A DNA stretch of 64,000 nucleotides from MGIIa-L3 sp11892u (GTDB taxonomy: Archaea > Thermoplasmatota > Poseidoniia > Poseidoniales > Poseidoniaceae): contig CBFHXB010000004.1 of NCBI GenBank assembly GCA_965659685.1, positions 1 through 64,000 of the forward strand. The letters run 5' to 3'. The stretch's first letter is position 1; each line of letters starts with the position of its first letter. Below the pieces are notes generated by a model. That model saw nothing but the letters and a program-made list of their open reading frames with translations, was not told where the DNA came from and made no database searches. Both the position numbers and the translations under genes were made by a program. Shown piece after piece: positions 8,401 to 15,468 of this stretch.

Positions 8401-10355
8401 AGGACACCCGCGGGCACACGAATGCGCTCAACGTTGTTCACGTCGTCAGCAGACCCACCGGTGGTCGAGGCACCGTTGGCGAAATCGTTGCCCAACCAGC
8501 GGGTTCCGTCGGGGGAAACGAAGACCAAGTCGAGGTCGTTGATCAGACGCGTGGACGAGGCTCCAGAAGCCGCGCTCCCGGGCGTGTCCGACCATGCCAG
8601 CGTGATGTCAACACCCGATGAGGGATCAAGATCGAAGGAGTAGAGCAAACCGTAACCTGCTCGGAGGCTTGGGCCGTCGTCGAGGAAGGTGGTCAGCATG
8701 GTGGAGCCGTCCATGGGACGGACGGTCCTGTCGAGGTCGATGTGGCCCCAGCCTTCTGCACCGTTGGGCACGTCAGGCGTACCGACGTCCCGGGCACCGT
8801 TGATCATCAACGCCTTGACGAGGGCCGCCGATGGTGCGCTCAATCCTGCTTCTTCGCGGATGTACTCGCGCACGAGGGCCGCGGTACCACCGGCGACGGC
8901 CGTCGCTTGGGAGGTGCCGCTGAGGCTCATGTACAGCGCATCACCGTTGCCGTGCGTGCCGGTTCCACACGAGGAGCCAGCGGGGAACTTTGCTTCCTCG
9001 GCACGACCGGAGCAGACGCTCATGCCAGGTGCGATCAGGTCAGGTTTGATGCGCCCGTCAGCAAGCGGTCCTTGTCCGGAATCGCTCCATGGCGTCAAAC
9101 TCGAGCCGTTTGATGCACCCACGGCCAGGGCGTTCTTGGCGGTCGCAGGCGGCGTGACGCCCGTCGTGCCGTCGTCGCCTGCCGAGAACACGGGAAGAAG
9201 GTCGGCGAAGGTCGCGACGTATTGGTCCACAGAACGGCTGTCTGAGGTGTAATCGCCATGTCCACCGTTGAGGCCCCAAGCGTTCACCGAGACACGCGCC
9301 GTCGCTTGGTCGGCGTCGCTCAGCATCTCGTAGAGTGAACCCTGTCGACCGAAAACGCCTGTTGGGTCGTGCTCAAGCGGGTACATGACCAAGGAGGCAG
9401 CAGGAGCCATGCCCATTGCGCTGGAATCTCCGGTCCCGTCGCCGAGCACGGTCAGCGCCACGTGCGTGCCGTGGCCAGCGTTGCTGTCCGCCGGTGAAGG
9501 GTCGAGACCGAACGACGTGTACACGCCAGCAATTCGACCCGTGATGTCAGGGTGATCAAGGTCCAGACCCGTGTCGGTGACCGCAATGGTTTCGCCGGAG
9601 CCGTCGAGGGTGAAGGTGGCGTTGCTCCGCACGTCCATGACCCCCGCCAAACCCGCAGCAACCGCGTTGTGAACTTCCATGACGTGCGCGGCCTCAATCC
9701 AGAGGAATCGCCCGTCAGAGGAAAGGTGCTTGAGGAAGTTCAGACGCGCATCCACGTCCAGTTCCGAGACACTCACGGTGCACTGACCCACGCCACAGGT
9801 GGCCTCGTCAGCGCCAGAGTTGAGCAACTCAACCACGAGACCGGGGAGGTGTTCAGGGTGAAGGTCGTCCGTGACAACGAGGGCGTACTGGTCGACGTCC
9901 CCATCGTTCAACCGTGCATCGTAGCGCCATGCTTCGTCGTAGGCACCGACCCAACGAACCGCGGGGTGTTCCGACAGGAGGTCCGCCGTGTTGGGTTGGA
10001 GTCGAACCACCACGGCGGCGCCGTTGAGGTGATCGAGCACGGTCGCTTCCACGGCGTTGAGTGCGGCGAGGTGTTCGTGACCATCCGTGTGAACAAATTG
10101 AACGACCGCCAAGCCGTCGTCACCTGGCATCGATTGCGAGGCGAAAAGAGGGTCAAAGGTATGACCGCCCAAGTGCAACAACGTTGAGGCCGGTGAAAGG
10201 GTGGAGGGAATGGAACTTCCCGCAACATCAAGGACAGGCCCTAGCCCTGTTTCTTCCTCAAAATCAACGTCCGAAGCGTTGGGGTTTCCGGACACGACCG
10301 GGCCCAACGGGAGGAGGAGGAACACCAACACAACGGCAAGGCACCGTCCGGACAT
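5484..10355 (-). CDS. giant cell-surface subtilisin-like serine protease (S8)
   Basis: Secreted protease of 1623 aa. Signal peptide at 1-23 (AVVLVFLLLPLGPVVSG), then a prodomain-like region to about 245. The catalytic domain follows, with Asp261 (AVTDTGLD), His295 (AGHGTH) and Ser482 (LSGTSQA). The residue expected to be the oxyanion-hole Asn is Asp394 (FSAGDDG). About 900 residues of repeated beta-sandwich (CARDB/NEW3-like) domains follow, with phrases such as VSNTGNLPL and NTGNAPARFNL. After these come one membrane helix (AAGLILVVVLLGLVVVGL), a Pro-rich linker and a conserved tail with GWTMEQWQHYG. The topology is exposed protease, membrane anchor, short cytoplasmic tail. The ATG at 10355 was chosen because it starts the signal peptide and lies 26 nt after a TATA-like box. 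Confidence 0.93.
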   Translation of the reverse strand: MSGRCLAVVLVFLLLPLGPVVSGNPNASDVDFEEETGLGPVLDVAGSSIPSTLSPASTLLHLGGHTFDPLFASQSMPGDDGLAVVQFVHTDGHEHLAALNAVEATVLDHLNGAAVVVRLQPNTADLLSEHPAVRWVGAYDEAWRYDARLNDGDVDQYALVVTDDLHPEHLPGLVVELLNSGADEATCGVGQCTVSVSELDVDARLNFLKHLSSDGRFLWIEAAHVMEVHNAVAAGLAGVMDVRSNATFTLDGSGETIAVTDTGLDLDHPDITGRIAGVYTSFGLDPSPADSNAGHGTHVALTVLGDGTGDSSAMGMAPAASLVMYPLEHDPTGVFGRQGSLYEMLSDADQATARVSVNAWGLNGGHGDYTSDSRSVDQYVATFADLLPVFSAGDDGTTGVTPPATAKNALAVGASNGSSLTPWSDSGQGPLADGRIKPDLIAPGMSVCSGRAEEAKFPAGSSCGTGTHGNGDALYMSLSGTSQATAVAGGTAALVREYIREEAGLSAPSAALVKALMINGARDVGTPDVPNGAEGWGHIDLDRTVRPMDGSTMLTTFLDDGPSLRAGYGLLYSFDLDPSSGVDITLAWSDTPGSAASGASSTRLINDLDLVFVSPDGTRWLGNDFANGASTTGGSADDVNNVERIRVPAGVLTNAGDWTVEVHHRGGQSQDFALVVVADATATPTADLVGLERSILLSTDQPLKDDIISISMSWLNQGTAQAPAQRVVLTDLTTASVLYDGVRSPLPSGNIDSHIILHTFATTGTHTLELKLDVDNDVTELNDALAGMDNNVFTIDVEVSALGVRVIAYDDDGNLPSTSQEREAAAVHDLDVRNETAIDIPLRIQHEGTGNRTVSVAVTQVQAIDDAFPGVLLSPKDAWSKGLNATGPYAVKEFGTTGDHQDLTLTLSDLDAAIGGTGPDRFAASGTFVVDVKASYTDQPFVSHTQRITLNVGRVDDVLVGVSGTLLPNGDPIAAEPGDSASFSIAVMNTGNAPARFNLACTVDLEGWQVGLDGTDASTLDFEPLDILEDLPMPVTVTVPPIVAGAPSPDVKAEVICTVTSATDPDFTHVEVLQVGVLPKTVFEVDVSVGGLRLGPSALADSVNVDSGELVELDALVSNIGNVPVDLTLTMQLGNPLWAYDAEIDGTSVDQKASIPLTLQPGTTETVRYLLLVPPTAEQGDENTYQLKTRKSAQSFVTNTTKLVVAEELEYVLTLPENASVSVNGDFTFLDVDIENTGTTIMLLSWSTGLAPDGWSVAFSNPPEVIAPREVKTARLGVMAPPGTPASSNGLEVLIDVAANSGTQWSNISERLDVGVLATMHATLDSGVEGALLDLVRGDPVQQTLNVSNTGNLPLEATCSARVENSDGDTVSGWDVTCEHDSTPLDVGSIATMVVTFTPGEDAATARSVLVVELLDADGAVVGFSSFEVAPKPAGNDGGLFGVLPTWAAGLILVVVLLGLVVVGLRVRGSAVVPDMGEDILAAGAHGQADTDGQRRADLLDTGAEHDLTSGAVSQAEIQAALAQSIEPLPTPAAAPAVPSGRPPMGATPKGLPPLGTPLPAGRPPAAKPLPPLPAPAQAPPLPALPQPTAAAPPLPPGGLPEGWTMEQWQHYGQQWLVQNGHA

Positions 10356-10373
10356 GGCCTCTTGGGTCCACGG

Positions 10374-10388
10374 TGGGCTTTTCAAGCC
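10374..10388 (-). promoter_or_regulatory. TATA-like box inside an inverted repeat, between gap and the protease gene
   Basis: The site reads GGGCTTGAAAAGCCC on the minus strand, with perfect 6-nt arms around an A/T-rich centre. The centre is about 26 nt upstream of the protease ATG, so it may be its promoter. It also lies 20 nt after the GAPDH stop codon, so it could instead act on the end of that transcript. Confidence 0.4.
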
Positions 10389-10407
10389 CTCCCACCGGTG
10401 CGCAGGC

Positions 10408-11448
10408 TCAGGCCAATCCGTTGAAGGCCGCAATGGCCGCATCGGTCTTGGCCACAGAAACGCGCCAGTCCGCTTCGGTTCCCATCAATGCGCGAACCGC
10501 GTCTACGTTCTCTGGGACCACATCGGACTCTTGGTGAATGGCTTGGAAGTACCACAACGTGTTTTCTTCGAGTTTCACACCGTCTTCCCACACGAAGATT
10601 TCGTGCAGGTCGCCCCACGTGCGGCCGATGTCACGTGCAAATTCCATCACTTCAGCGGTGCTGGTGATGCCCGTGTCTCCACCGTTCATGATCAGCACAC
10701 GCGGTTGCTTGCGCCAGAGCTCAAGCACCGATGCGGTGGTCATGCCATGCCCTTCGGGAAGGGTTGCGACAATCGCGTGCATGTGCATGATCGTGGTGGG
10801 CACAGCCACCGCGAGCGACGTGATTTCAATTTCTGGACGAACGGTCATCACGTCCGGCCCGTGATGGCTCGGCACCTTGAGCACCGGCGTGATGGCGTTG
10901 ATGGGGCCCTTCTTTGAATCGCCAGGGTCAGCCGCACGGCGAATCATCGTGCATTCAACCTTGAGGGAGCCACAAGCTTCCAACAAGGGCACAAGGGTGC
11001 GAGAGAGGCCTGTCGTGTTGCAGGACACCACGCGGGTTCCTTCCACATTCAGATTCTCCGTGTGGTTCGCACACGAGGTGTACGACATACCTGTGGTCGC
11101 ATGCTTCTCACCGCCTTGGAAGATCCACTTCACACCGGCCGCTTTGTAGCGCTCAAGGTTGGCCGCTCCGGCTTTGCCCGGGGAACAATCGATGACCACG
11201 TCGGCGAGTTCCAGCAAATCGCTGATCCCGCCGCCGCAGGCATAGCCGGCGTCCGCAAAGGCTTGGATCCGGTCGGCCTCGTCAAAGGTGCAGAAGAGCG
11301 GGTAGCCTTTGCGAACCGCGAGGTCACATCCGAAGGAAGGACGGGTCTTGGTGACGCCAATCACGGTCATGTCATCTTGCGCGGCCACCGCATCCGCCAC
11401 GCGCTTGCCGATGGTCCCGTATCCGTTGATGGCCACCTTGATGGTCAT
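10408..11448 (-). CDS. gap: glyceraldehyde-3-phosphate dehydrogenase, archaeal type (class II)
   Basis: A 346-aa NAD(P)-dependent enzyme that oxidises and phosphorylates glyceraldehyde 3-phosphate to 1,3-bisphosphoglycerate, or runs the reverse reaction in gluconeogenesis. The Rossmann motif is VAINGYGTIGKRV at the N-terminus. The catalytic Cys143 sits in VSCNTTGLSR, the archaeal signature, and the MHMHAIVATLPEGHGM region follows. Length and motif order are normal. It is divergent from the GXGXG gene. A TATA-like AGTTCATAGG centred 27 nt upstream of the ATG suggests a leaderless message. Confidence 0.96.
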   Translation of the reverse strand: MTIKVAINGYGTIGKRVADAVAAQDDMTVIGVTKTRPSFGCDLAVRKGYPLFCTFDEADRIQAFADAGYACGGGISDLLELADVVIDCSPGKAGAANLERYKAAGVKWIFQGGEKHATTGMSYTSCANHTENLNVEGTRVVSCNTTGLSRTLVPLLEACGSLKVECTMIRRAADPGDSKKGPINAITPVLKVPSHHGPDVMTVRPEIEITSLAVAVPTTIMHMHAIVATLPEGHGMTTASVLELWRKQPRVLIMNGGDTGITSTAEVMEFARDIGRTWGDLHEIFVWEDGVKLEENTLWYFQAIHQESDVVPENVDAVRALMGTEADWRVSVAKTDAAIAAFNGLA

Positions 11449-11470
11449 GCATCACGATGCCGGAAGCGGG

Positions 11471-11480
11471 CCTATGAACT
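11471..11480 (-). promoter_or_regulatory. TATA-like box for gap
   Basis: AGTTCATAGG on the minus strand, centred 27 nt before the GAPDH start codon, within the 92-nt divergent gap. Confidence 0.45.
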
Positions 11481-11510
11481 GCACGACGGACGCCTTGAAC
11501 ACGGCGATGA

Positions 11511-11519
11511 GGCTATGTG
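11511..11519 (+). promoter_or_regulatory. weak TATA-like box for the plus-strand operon
   Basis: GGCTATGTG lies about 26 nt before the ATG at 11541 and supports that start over the in-frame ATG at 11517. It is a weak match, so the call is tentative. Confidence 0.3.
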
Positions 11520-11540
11520 GCGTTCCCTCGACGTAGGAAC

Positions 11541-13097
11541 ATGGCCGGCGAGGCGACACCGCTCATGGAGCGGTCCATCGGCATCAACCGACAACTGGCG
11601 GGAGCATTGGACACCGCCATCGAACGCAACGCCATCCTTCGCATTGGTTGGACGGCAGACGGGTCCGAGGTTCCGAAGGACGGGGAATCAGGACTCTGCC
11701 CTTTCCTCCCCGACGGCGCACGTGTGCGAGCACTCGGGCGTCTCGGCCCTTGGATCTCCACCGGAAGTTCCGGTTCCTTCGACCACCGAGGCGACGCCGG
11801 CAGCATGTTTGGTGCGGTGTTGCAAGGTGGACGGTTGTTGTGTGAGGGGCACGTTGGCCACATGGCTGGCTGGTCCATGCGCGGAGGCACCATCGTGATC
11901 GAAGACGGGTGCGATGATGACCTCGGAGCCTCCATGCACGACGGCCTCATCCTTGTCCGAGGAAAACTCGGCAAGCGGGTGGGCAACGACATGCGCGGAG
12001 GACTGATTGTGGTCCATGGCGACGTGGACCACGACCCGGGAAGCGGCATGCACGGTGGCATGATCGTCATTGACGGACGTTGCCCAGCCCCCGGACCTGG
12101 TGTCACCATGCGTCCACTCTCGGCCGCTGAACTCAAGGACGTCAACGCCCGCATTGAGGACCCGACATGGCAAGTTCCCGCGGACGCCGTCTGCCTCGTC
12201 CCCGGAGGAGCGGAAGGGACCCCAACAGAACCTCGACCACCTCGTGCCAACGCCATGAGCGGTTTGGCCCTGATGCCGACCACGCCATTCCCACTGCTTC
12301 CAGGTGCATCGGTGGACACCACCGCCCTCCTCGGAACCGCACCTCTGGCCCTCCCATTGCCCGTGCTCCCCCACGTCAAGAACGGCGAGCGCCTCCGCGC
12401 CAAGCGCTCGAAGGAGGACGTGGCTCAGGCCCTGGCCGAGCAACCTTTCCTTGTCGACGAAGCACCCCGCGCCATCGACATGTTGCGCATCGGGGAAGGA
12501 ACGCTGGAGGCATGGCCAAGTTTGCCCGATGCTGCAGGCGCCGTCATCGACTTGGGGGACCTTCCTCCAATGGACCCAGAATCCCTCGAAGCGTTGCTCG
12601 TCCTCCTGACCTCCATGTGCGAAGAGGCCCCAGAATTCACCCTGCTGGGAGATGCAGGACGTGTGGGCCACCTCCACCGCTGGGCTGCCCAACACGGCAT
12701 GGCGGCTGCGTTCATGGACCTCTCCAAGCGACCCGACCTGCCTGTACCGGCCATGATGCCCCTGTCCGGCCGTTCCGCAAACGCCACTCTGAACACCGAG
12801 GTGACCCAAAGCGGCGTTGTGCTGGATTGGATGCCGACCGGACGGGACCTGGTTCTTCTTGGAGCAGGCGGACTTGGTTTGTCCATCTTCCAACCTGACG
12901 ACGACGGACCGGCCGCCCTGGCTTCCATGCTCCATGACCTCCGAGCAGGCATGACCCTCCACTTGCGTGACCTTGGACTGCACAGCGTCGATGCACTCGG
13001 CCGTTCGCACCTCCGGGCCACCGAGCTCAGCGTCGCTCTGATGAGCGGCCTTCGTGTCGCGGGCTTTGAACGGCCGTTGCCGGATTGGACGAGGTGA
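11541..13097 (+). CDS. GXGXG-domain protein (glutamate synthase domain 3-like)
   Basis: A 518-aa protein. Residues about 55-175 form a Gly-rich right-handed beta-helix with regular repeats (GSMFGAVLQGGRLLCEGHVG, MRGGTIVIEDG, MHDGLILVRGKLG, MRGGLIVVHGDV, MHGGMIVIDG). This is the GXGXG domain of glutamate synthase large chains and formylmethanofuran dehydrogenase subunit C. The C-terminal about 300 residues are less recognisable. The end (LRDLGLHSVDALGRSHLRA, then SGLRVAGF) recalls the end of the FMN domain in archaeal split glutamate synthases, but no clear FMN or Fe-S site is visible. It may be a partner subunit or a diverged relative. It is 4 nt from pheT, so co-transcribed. Confidence 0.65.
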   Translation: MAGEATPLMERSIGINRQLAGALDTAIERNAILRIGWTADGSEVPKDGESGLCPFLPDGARVRALGRLGPWISTGSSGSFDHRGDAGSMFGAVLQGGRLLCEGHVGHMAGWSMRGGTIVIEDGCDDDLGASMHDGLILVRGKLGKRVGNDMRGGLIVVHGDVDHDPGSGMHGGMIVIDGRCPAPGPGVTMRPLSAAELKDVNARIEDPTWQVPADAVCLVPGGAEGTPTEPRPPRANAMSGLALMPTTPFPLLPGASVDTTALLGTAPLALPLPVLPHVKNGERLRAKRSKEDVAQALAEQPFLVDEAPRAIDMLRIGEGTLEAWPSLPDAAGAVIDLGDLPPMDPESLEALLVLLTSMCEEAPEFTLLGDAGRVGHLHRWAAQHGMAAAFMDLSKRPDLPVPAMMPLSGRSANATLNTEVTQSGVVLDWMPTGRDLVLLGAGGLGLSIFQPDDDGPAALASMLHDLRAGMTLHLRDLGLHSVDALGRSHLRATELSVALMSGLRVAGFERPLPDWTR

Positions 13098-13101
13098 GCA
13101 G

Positions 13102-14799
13102 ATGCCAACCATCAGCATCGAGCAAGGTGTGCTTCACGCGCTCATGGCCGACGCAGGGCACCAGCACGACGTTGCCGCGTTGGAACAAGAACTCCCTTTG
13201 CTCGGGACGGACATCGACCTGTGCAACGAAGAGAGTCTCGACATCGAAATTTTCCCAGACCGCCCCGATCTGCTTTCGGCGGAAACGCTCGCACGCGCCA
13301 TGCGCGCCTTCCTCCATGACGAAGCGGTCAGTCCCGCCCTTCCTGTCTCGGCGCCAACGACCACGATGACCGTCGAGGACGGTTTGGAAGGCGTGCGGCC
13401 AGTCATCCTCTGTGCCATCGTTCGTGGGGTCAACCTTGGAACGGATGAAACGGCCAAGGACGCGGCCATCCGCCGCTTGATGGACCATCAGGAAAAACTC
13501 CACTTCGCGGTTGGACGCGGTCGTCATCGCGCTTCCATCGGCGTGCATGACCTCGACCACATCACGCCCCCGTTCAGGGCCGTCAGCACGGACAGGGCGG
13601 CGTCCTTCGTGCCCTTGGGTGCAGAGCAAGCCATGACCGTTGACGAGATCTTGTCGGAACACCCCAAGGGTGTCGCCTACGCCCATTTGCTCGAAGGCAT
13701 GGATCAGGTGCCGCTTCTCTTGGATGCGAACAATGCGGTCTTGTCCTTCCCACCGATCATCAACGGGACCCATACCACCGTAACGACCGCAACGACGTCC
13801 ATGCTTGTCGACGTGACCGGCTGGGACCTGGCCGCTTGCGAAGCGTCCCTCCATCTCATCTGCTTGCAACTGGAAGCCATGGGAGGACGCGTCGAGCAAG
13901 TGGAGGTCATTGGAGGCGCTGGCCAAGGCGTCCATCCTGTCGGAGCACCGATTCACCATCAGCTCCCCAAGGACCTGGTCAGAAATTTGCTTGGTCGAGC
14001 GTTCTCAATCGATGAAGCCACACGAGCCTTCAGGCGCATGGGAGGCGATGTGATCGAGGACAACGACGGAACCTACGTTGTGGCCATGCCCCGATGGAGG
14101 TTGGACGTTCTTCACCCCGTGGACCTCATCGAAGACCTTGCCATCGGCCATGGATACGACGATCTCGGGGCAGCCGCACCTCGTGCACCTGCTCATGGAC
14201 AACCTCGACCTGATGCTCACCTTCGCCGTCGTGTGCGAACGGCTTTGGTCGGACTTGGCTGCACCGAGGTTCAATCGTTGACGCTCTCAAACCACGACGA
14301 CCAATTCACCCGCATGCGTTGGGACCCAAGCGGTGCGGTAACGGAAATCACCAACCCAATCACCGTGGACCATACCGTGCTTCGTCAACATCTTTTGCCG
14401 GGCCTGTTGCGGCTTCTGGCTGCGAACCGGCACCATGACTTGCCGCAAGCCGTGTTTGAACTCGGGACCGTGGTCCGTGACCACCGCAACGTAGGACGTG
14501 TGGCCTTCCTTGTGGCGGAAGCCAGCGGAGGATTTGCCGCAATCCGTGGGCGCATTCAGGCCTTCATGGGCGCCCTCGGCGCGTCCGAATCCACCAACCT
14601 CCAGATTGAGGCCCTACCGGATGGCGAAGGACCGTGGCTTGCAGGACGAGCCGCACGTGTGCTCGTCAACGGAACGTGGGTCGGATGCTTCGGTGAAATC
14701 GACCCCCACGTCGGGGCATCTTTCGATTTGGCCGTGCCGATGAACGCGGCGGAATTCGACATGGGTGCACTGGACGAAGCACTCCCCGACCCTGTGTGA
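13102..14799 (+). CDS. pheT: phenylalanyl-tRNA synthetase beta subunit
   Basis: A 565-aa beta subunit of the archaeal/eukaryal type. In order it shows the N-terminal B1-like domain (DIEIFPDRPDLLS), the B3/4 editing-type domain (SFPPIINGTHTTVT near residues 215-230), the B5 domain (RAFRRMGGDV) and the catalytic-like domain (RHHDLPQAVFELGTVV, NGTWVGCFGEIDP). With PheS it charges tRNA-Phe; pheS is not in the window. The ATG at 13102 was chosen over an upstream in-frame start because GAGGTG lies just before it and it avoids overlapping the previous gene. It forms a tight plus-strand operon with the genes on each side. Confidence 0.94.
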   Translation: MPTISIEQGVLHALMADAGHQHDVAALEQELPLLGTDIDLCNEESLDIEIFPDRPDLLSAETLARAMRAFLHDEAVSPALPVSAPTTTMTVEDGLEGVRPVILCAIVRGVNLGTDETAKDAAIRRLMDHQEKLHFAVGRGRHRASIGVHDLDHITPPFRAVSTDRAASFVPLGAEQAMTVDEILSEHPKGVAYAHLLEGMDQVPLLLDANNAVLSFPPIINGTHTTVTTATTSMLVDVTGWDLAACEASLHLICLQLEAMGGRVEQVEVIGGAGQGVHPVGAPIHHQLPKDLVRNLLGRAFSIDEATRAFRRMGGDVIEDNDGTYVVAMPRWRLDVLHPVDLIEDLAIGHGYDDLGAAAPRAPAHGQPRPDAHLRRRVRTALVGLGCTEVQSLTLSNHDDQFTRMRWDPSGAVTEITNPITVDHTVLRQHLLPGLLRLLAANRHHDLPQAVFELGTVVRDHRNVGRVAFLVAEASGGFAAIRGRIQAFMGALGASESTNLQIEALPDGEGPWLAGRAARVLVNGTWVGCFGEIDPHVGASFDLAVPMNAAEFDMGALDEALPDPV

Positions 14800-14804
14800 G
14801 GACC

Positions 14805-15419
14805 ATGTGTGGTCGTTTTGCGTTCGGAACGCGGCTTGAACAAGCCCTCCAAGACCTGAACGTGCAGACCACCATCGACCCAGAGCCACGTTGGAACATC
14901 GCCCCAACGGACGAGCATCCGATGCTGGTCCTCGACGACGCATCGTTGGACGTGGCCCTTGGACGATGGGGGTTTACCTCCAATCAACATCCGGTCAAAG
15001 CCCCGATCAACGCTCGCGTTGAAACCGTTGCTGAGAAACCCATGTTCAGGGAAGCGATGCGGACCGGCCGCATGGCCGCACCCGCCACGGGATGGTACGA
15101 ATGGATGGCCTCCCCTATGGGACGTCACCCCTACCACCACGCGTTGGCCTCAGGAGGCATCATGTGGCTTGCCGGTGTGCTCCATCCAGAGGGATTGCAA
15201 GGCTTTGCCTTGCTGACCCAAGATGCTGGTTCAGCCGTGTCCCATGTTCACCCGAGAATGCCCGTCGTGCTGACCTCTGAACACGTCCACGCCTGGCTTG
15301 AGGACGGTACCCTGCCCTCCTCTCCGCCATTGATCGAGGCTTGGCCGGTGGGCATGGATGTCAACCGGACGGGAAACGAAGGACCGCATCTCGCCGAGCG
15401 TATCCCGACCTTGTTCTAG
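14805..15419 (+). CDS. SRAP-domain abasic-site crosslinking protein (HMCES/YedK family)
   Basis: A 204-aa SRAP domain covering the whole protein. The family crosslinks abasic sites in single-stranded DNA through the N-terminal Cys exposed after Met removal. The start at 14805 gives exactly Met-Cys2-Gly-Arg, so the in-frame ATG/GTG upstream is rejected. Other active-site residues are in place: Asn31 in WNIAPT, Asn69 in PINARVET, Glu99 in GWYEW and His149 in HPRMPV. It starts 5 nt after pheT with GTGAGG as ribosome-binding site. It is probably active in protecting replication forks. Confidence 0.94.
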   Translation: MCGRFAFGTRLEQALQDLNVQTTIDPEPRWNIAPTDEHPMLVLDDASLDVALGRWGFTSNQHPVKAPINARVETVAEKPMFREAMRTGRMAAPATGWYEWMASPMGRHPYHHALASGGIMWLAGVLHPEGLQGFALLTQDAGSAVSHVHPRMPVVLTSEHVHAWLEDGTLPSSPPLIEAWPVGMDVNRTGNEGPHLAERIPTLF

Positions 15420-15468
15420 AGGGACAACGCGACGACGACTTGAAGCCCCACCTGTGATTGGTGAACGC

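Noticed and set aside
6393..8621. 742-codon open frame on the plus strand, opposite the subtilisin gene
   Set aside because: Shadow of the long high-GC protease gene; its translation has no recognisable domain.
11688..13118. 476-codon open frame on the minus strand, opposite the GXGXG gene
   Set aside because: Shadow of the GXGXG gene; the plus-strand translation has the ordered Gly repeats.
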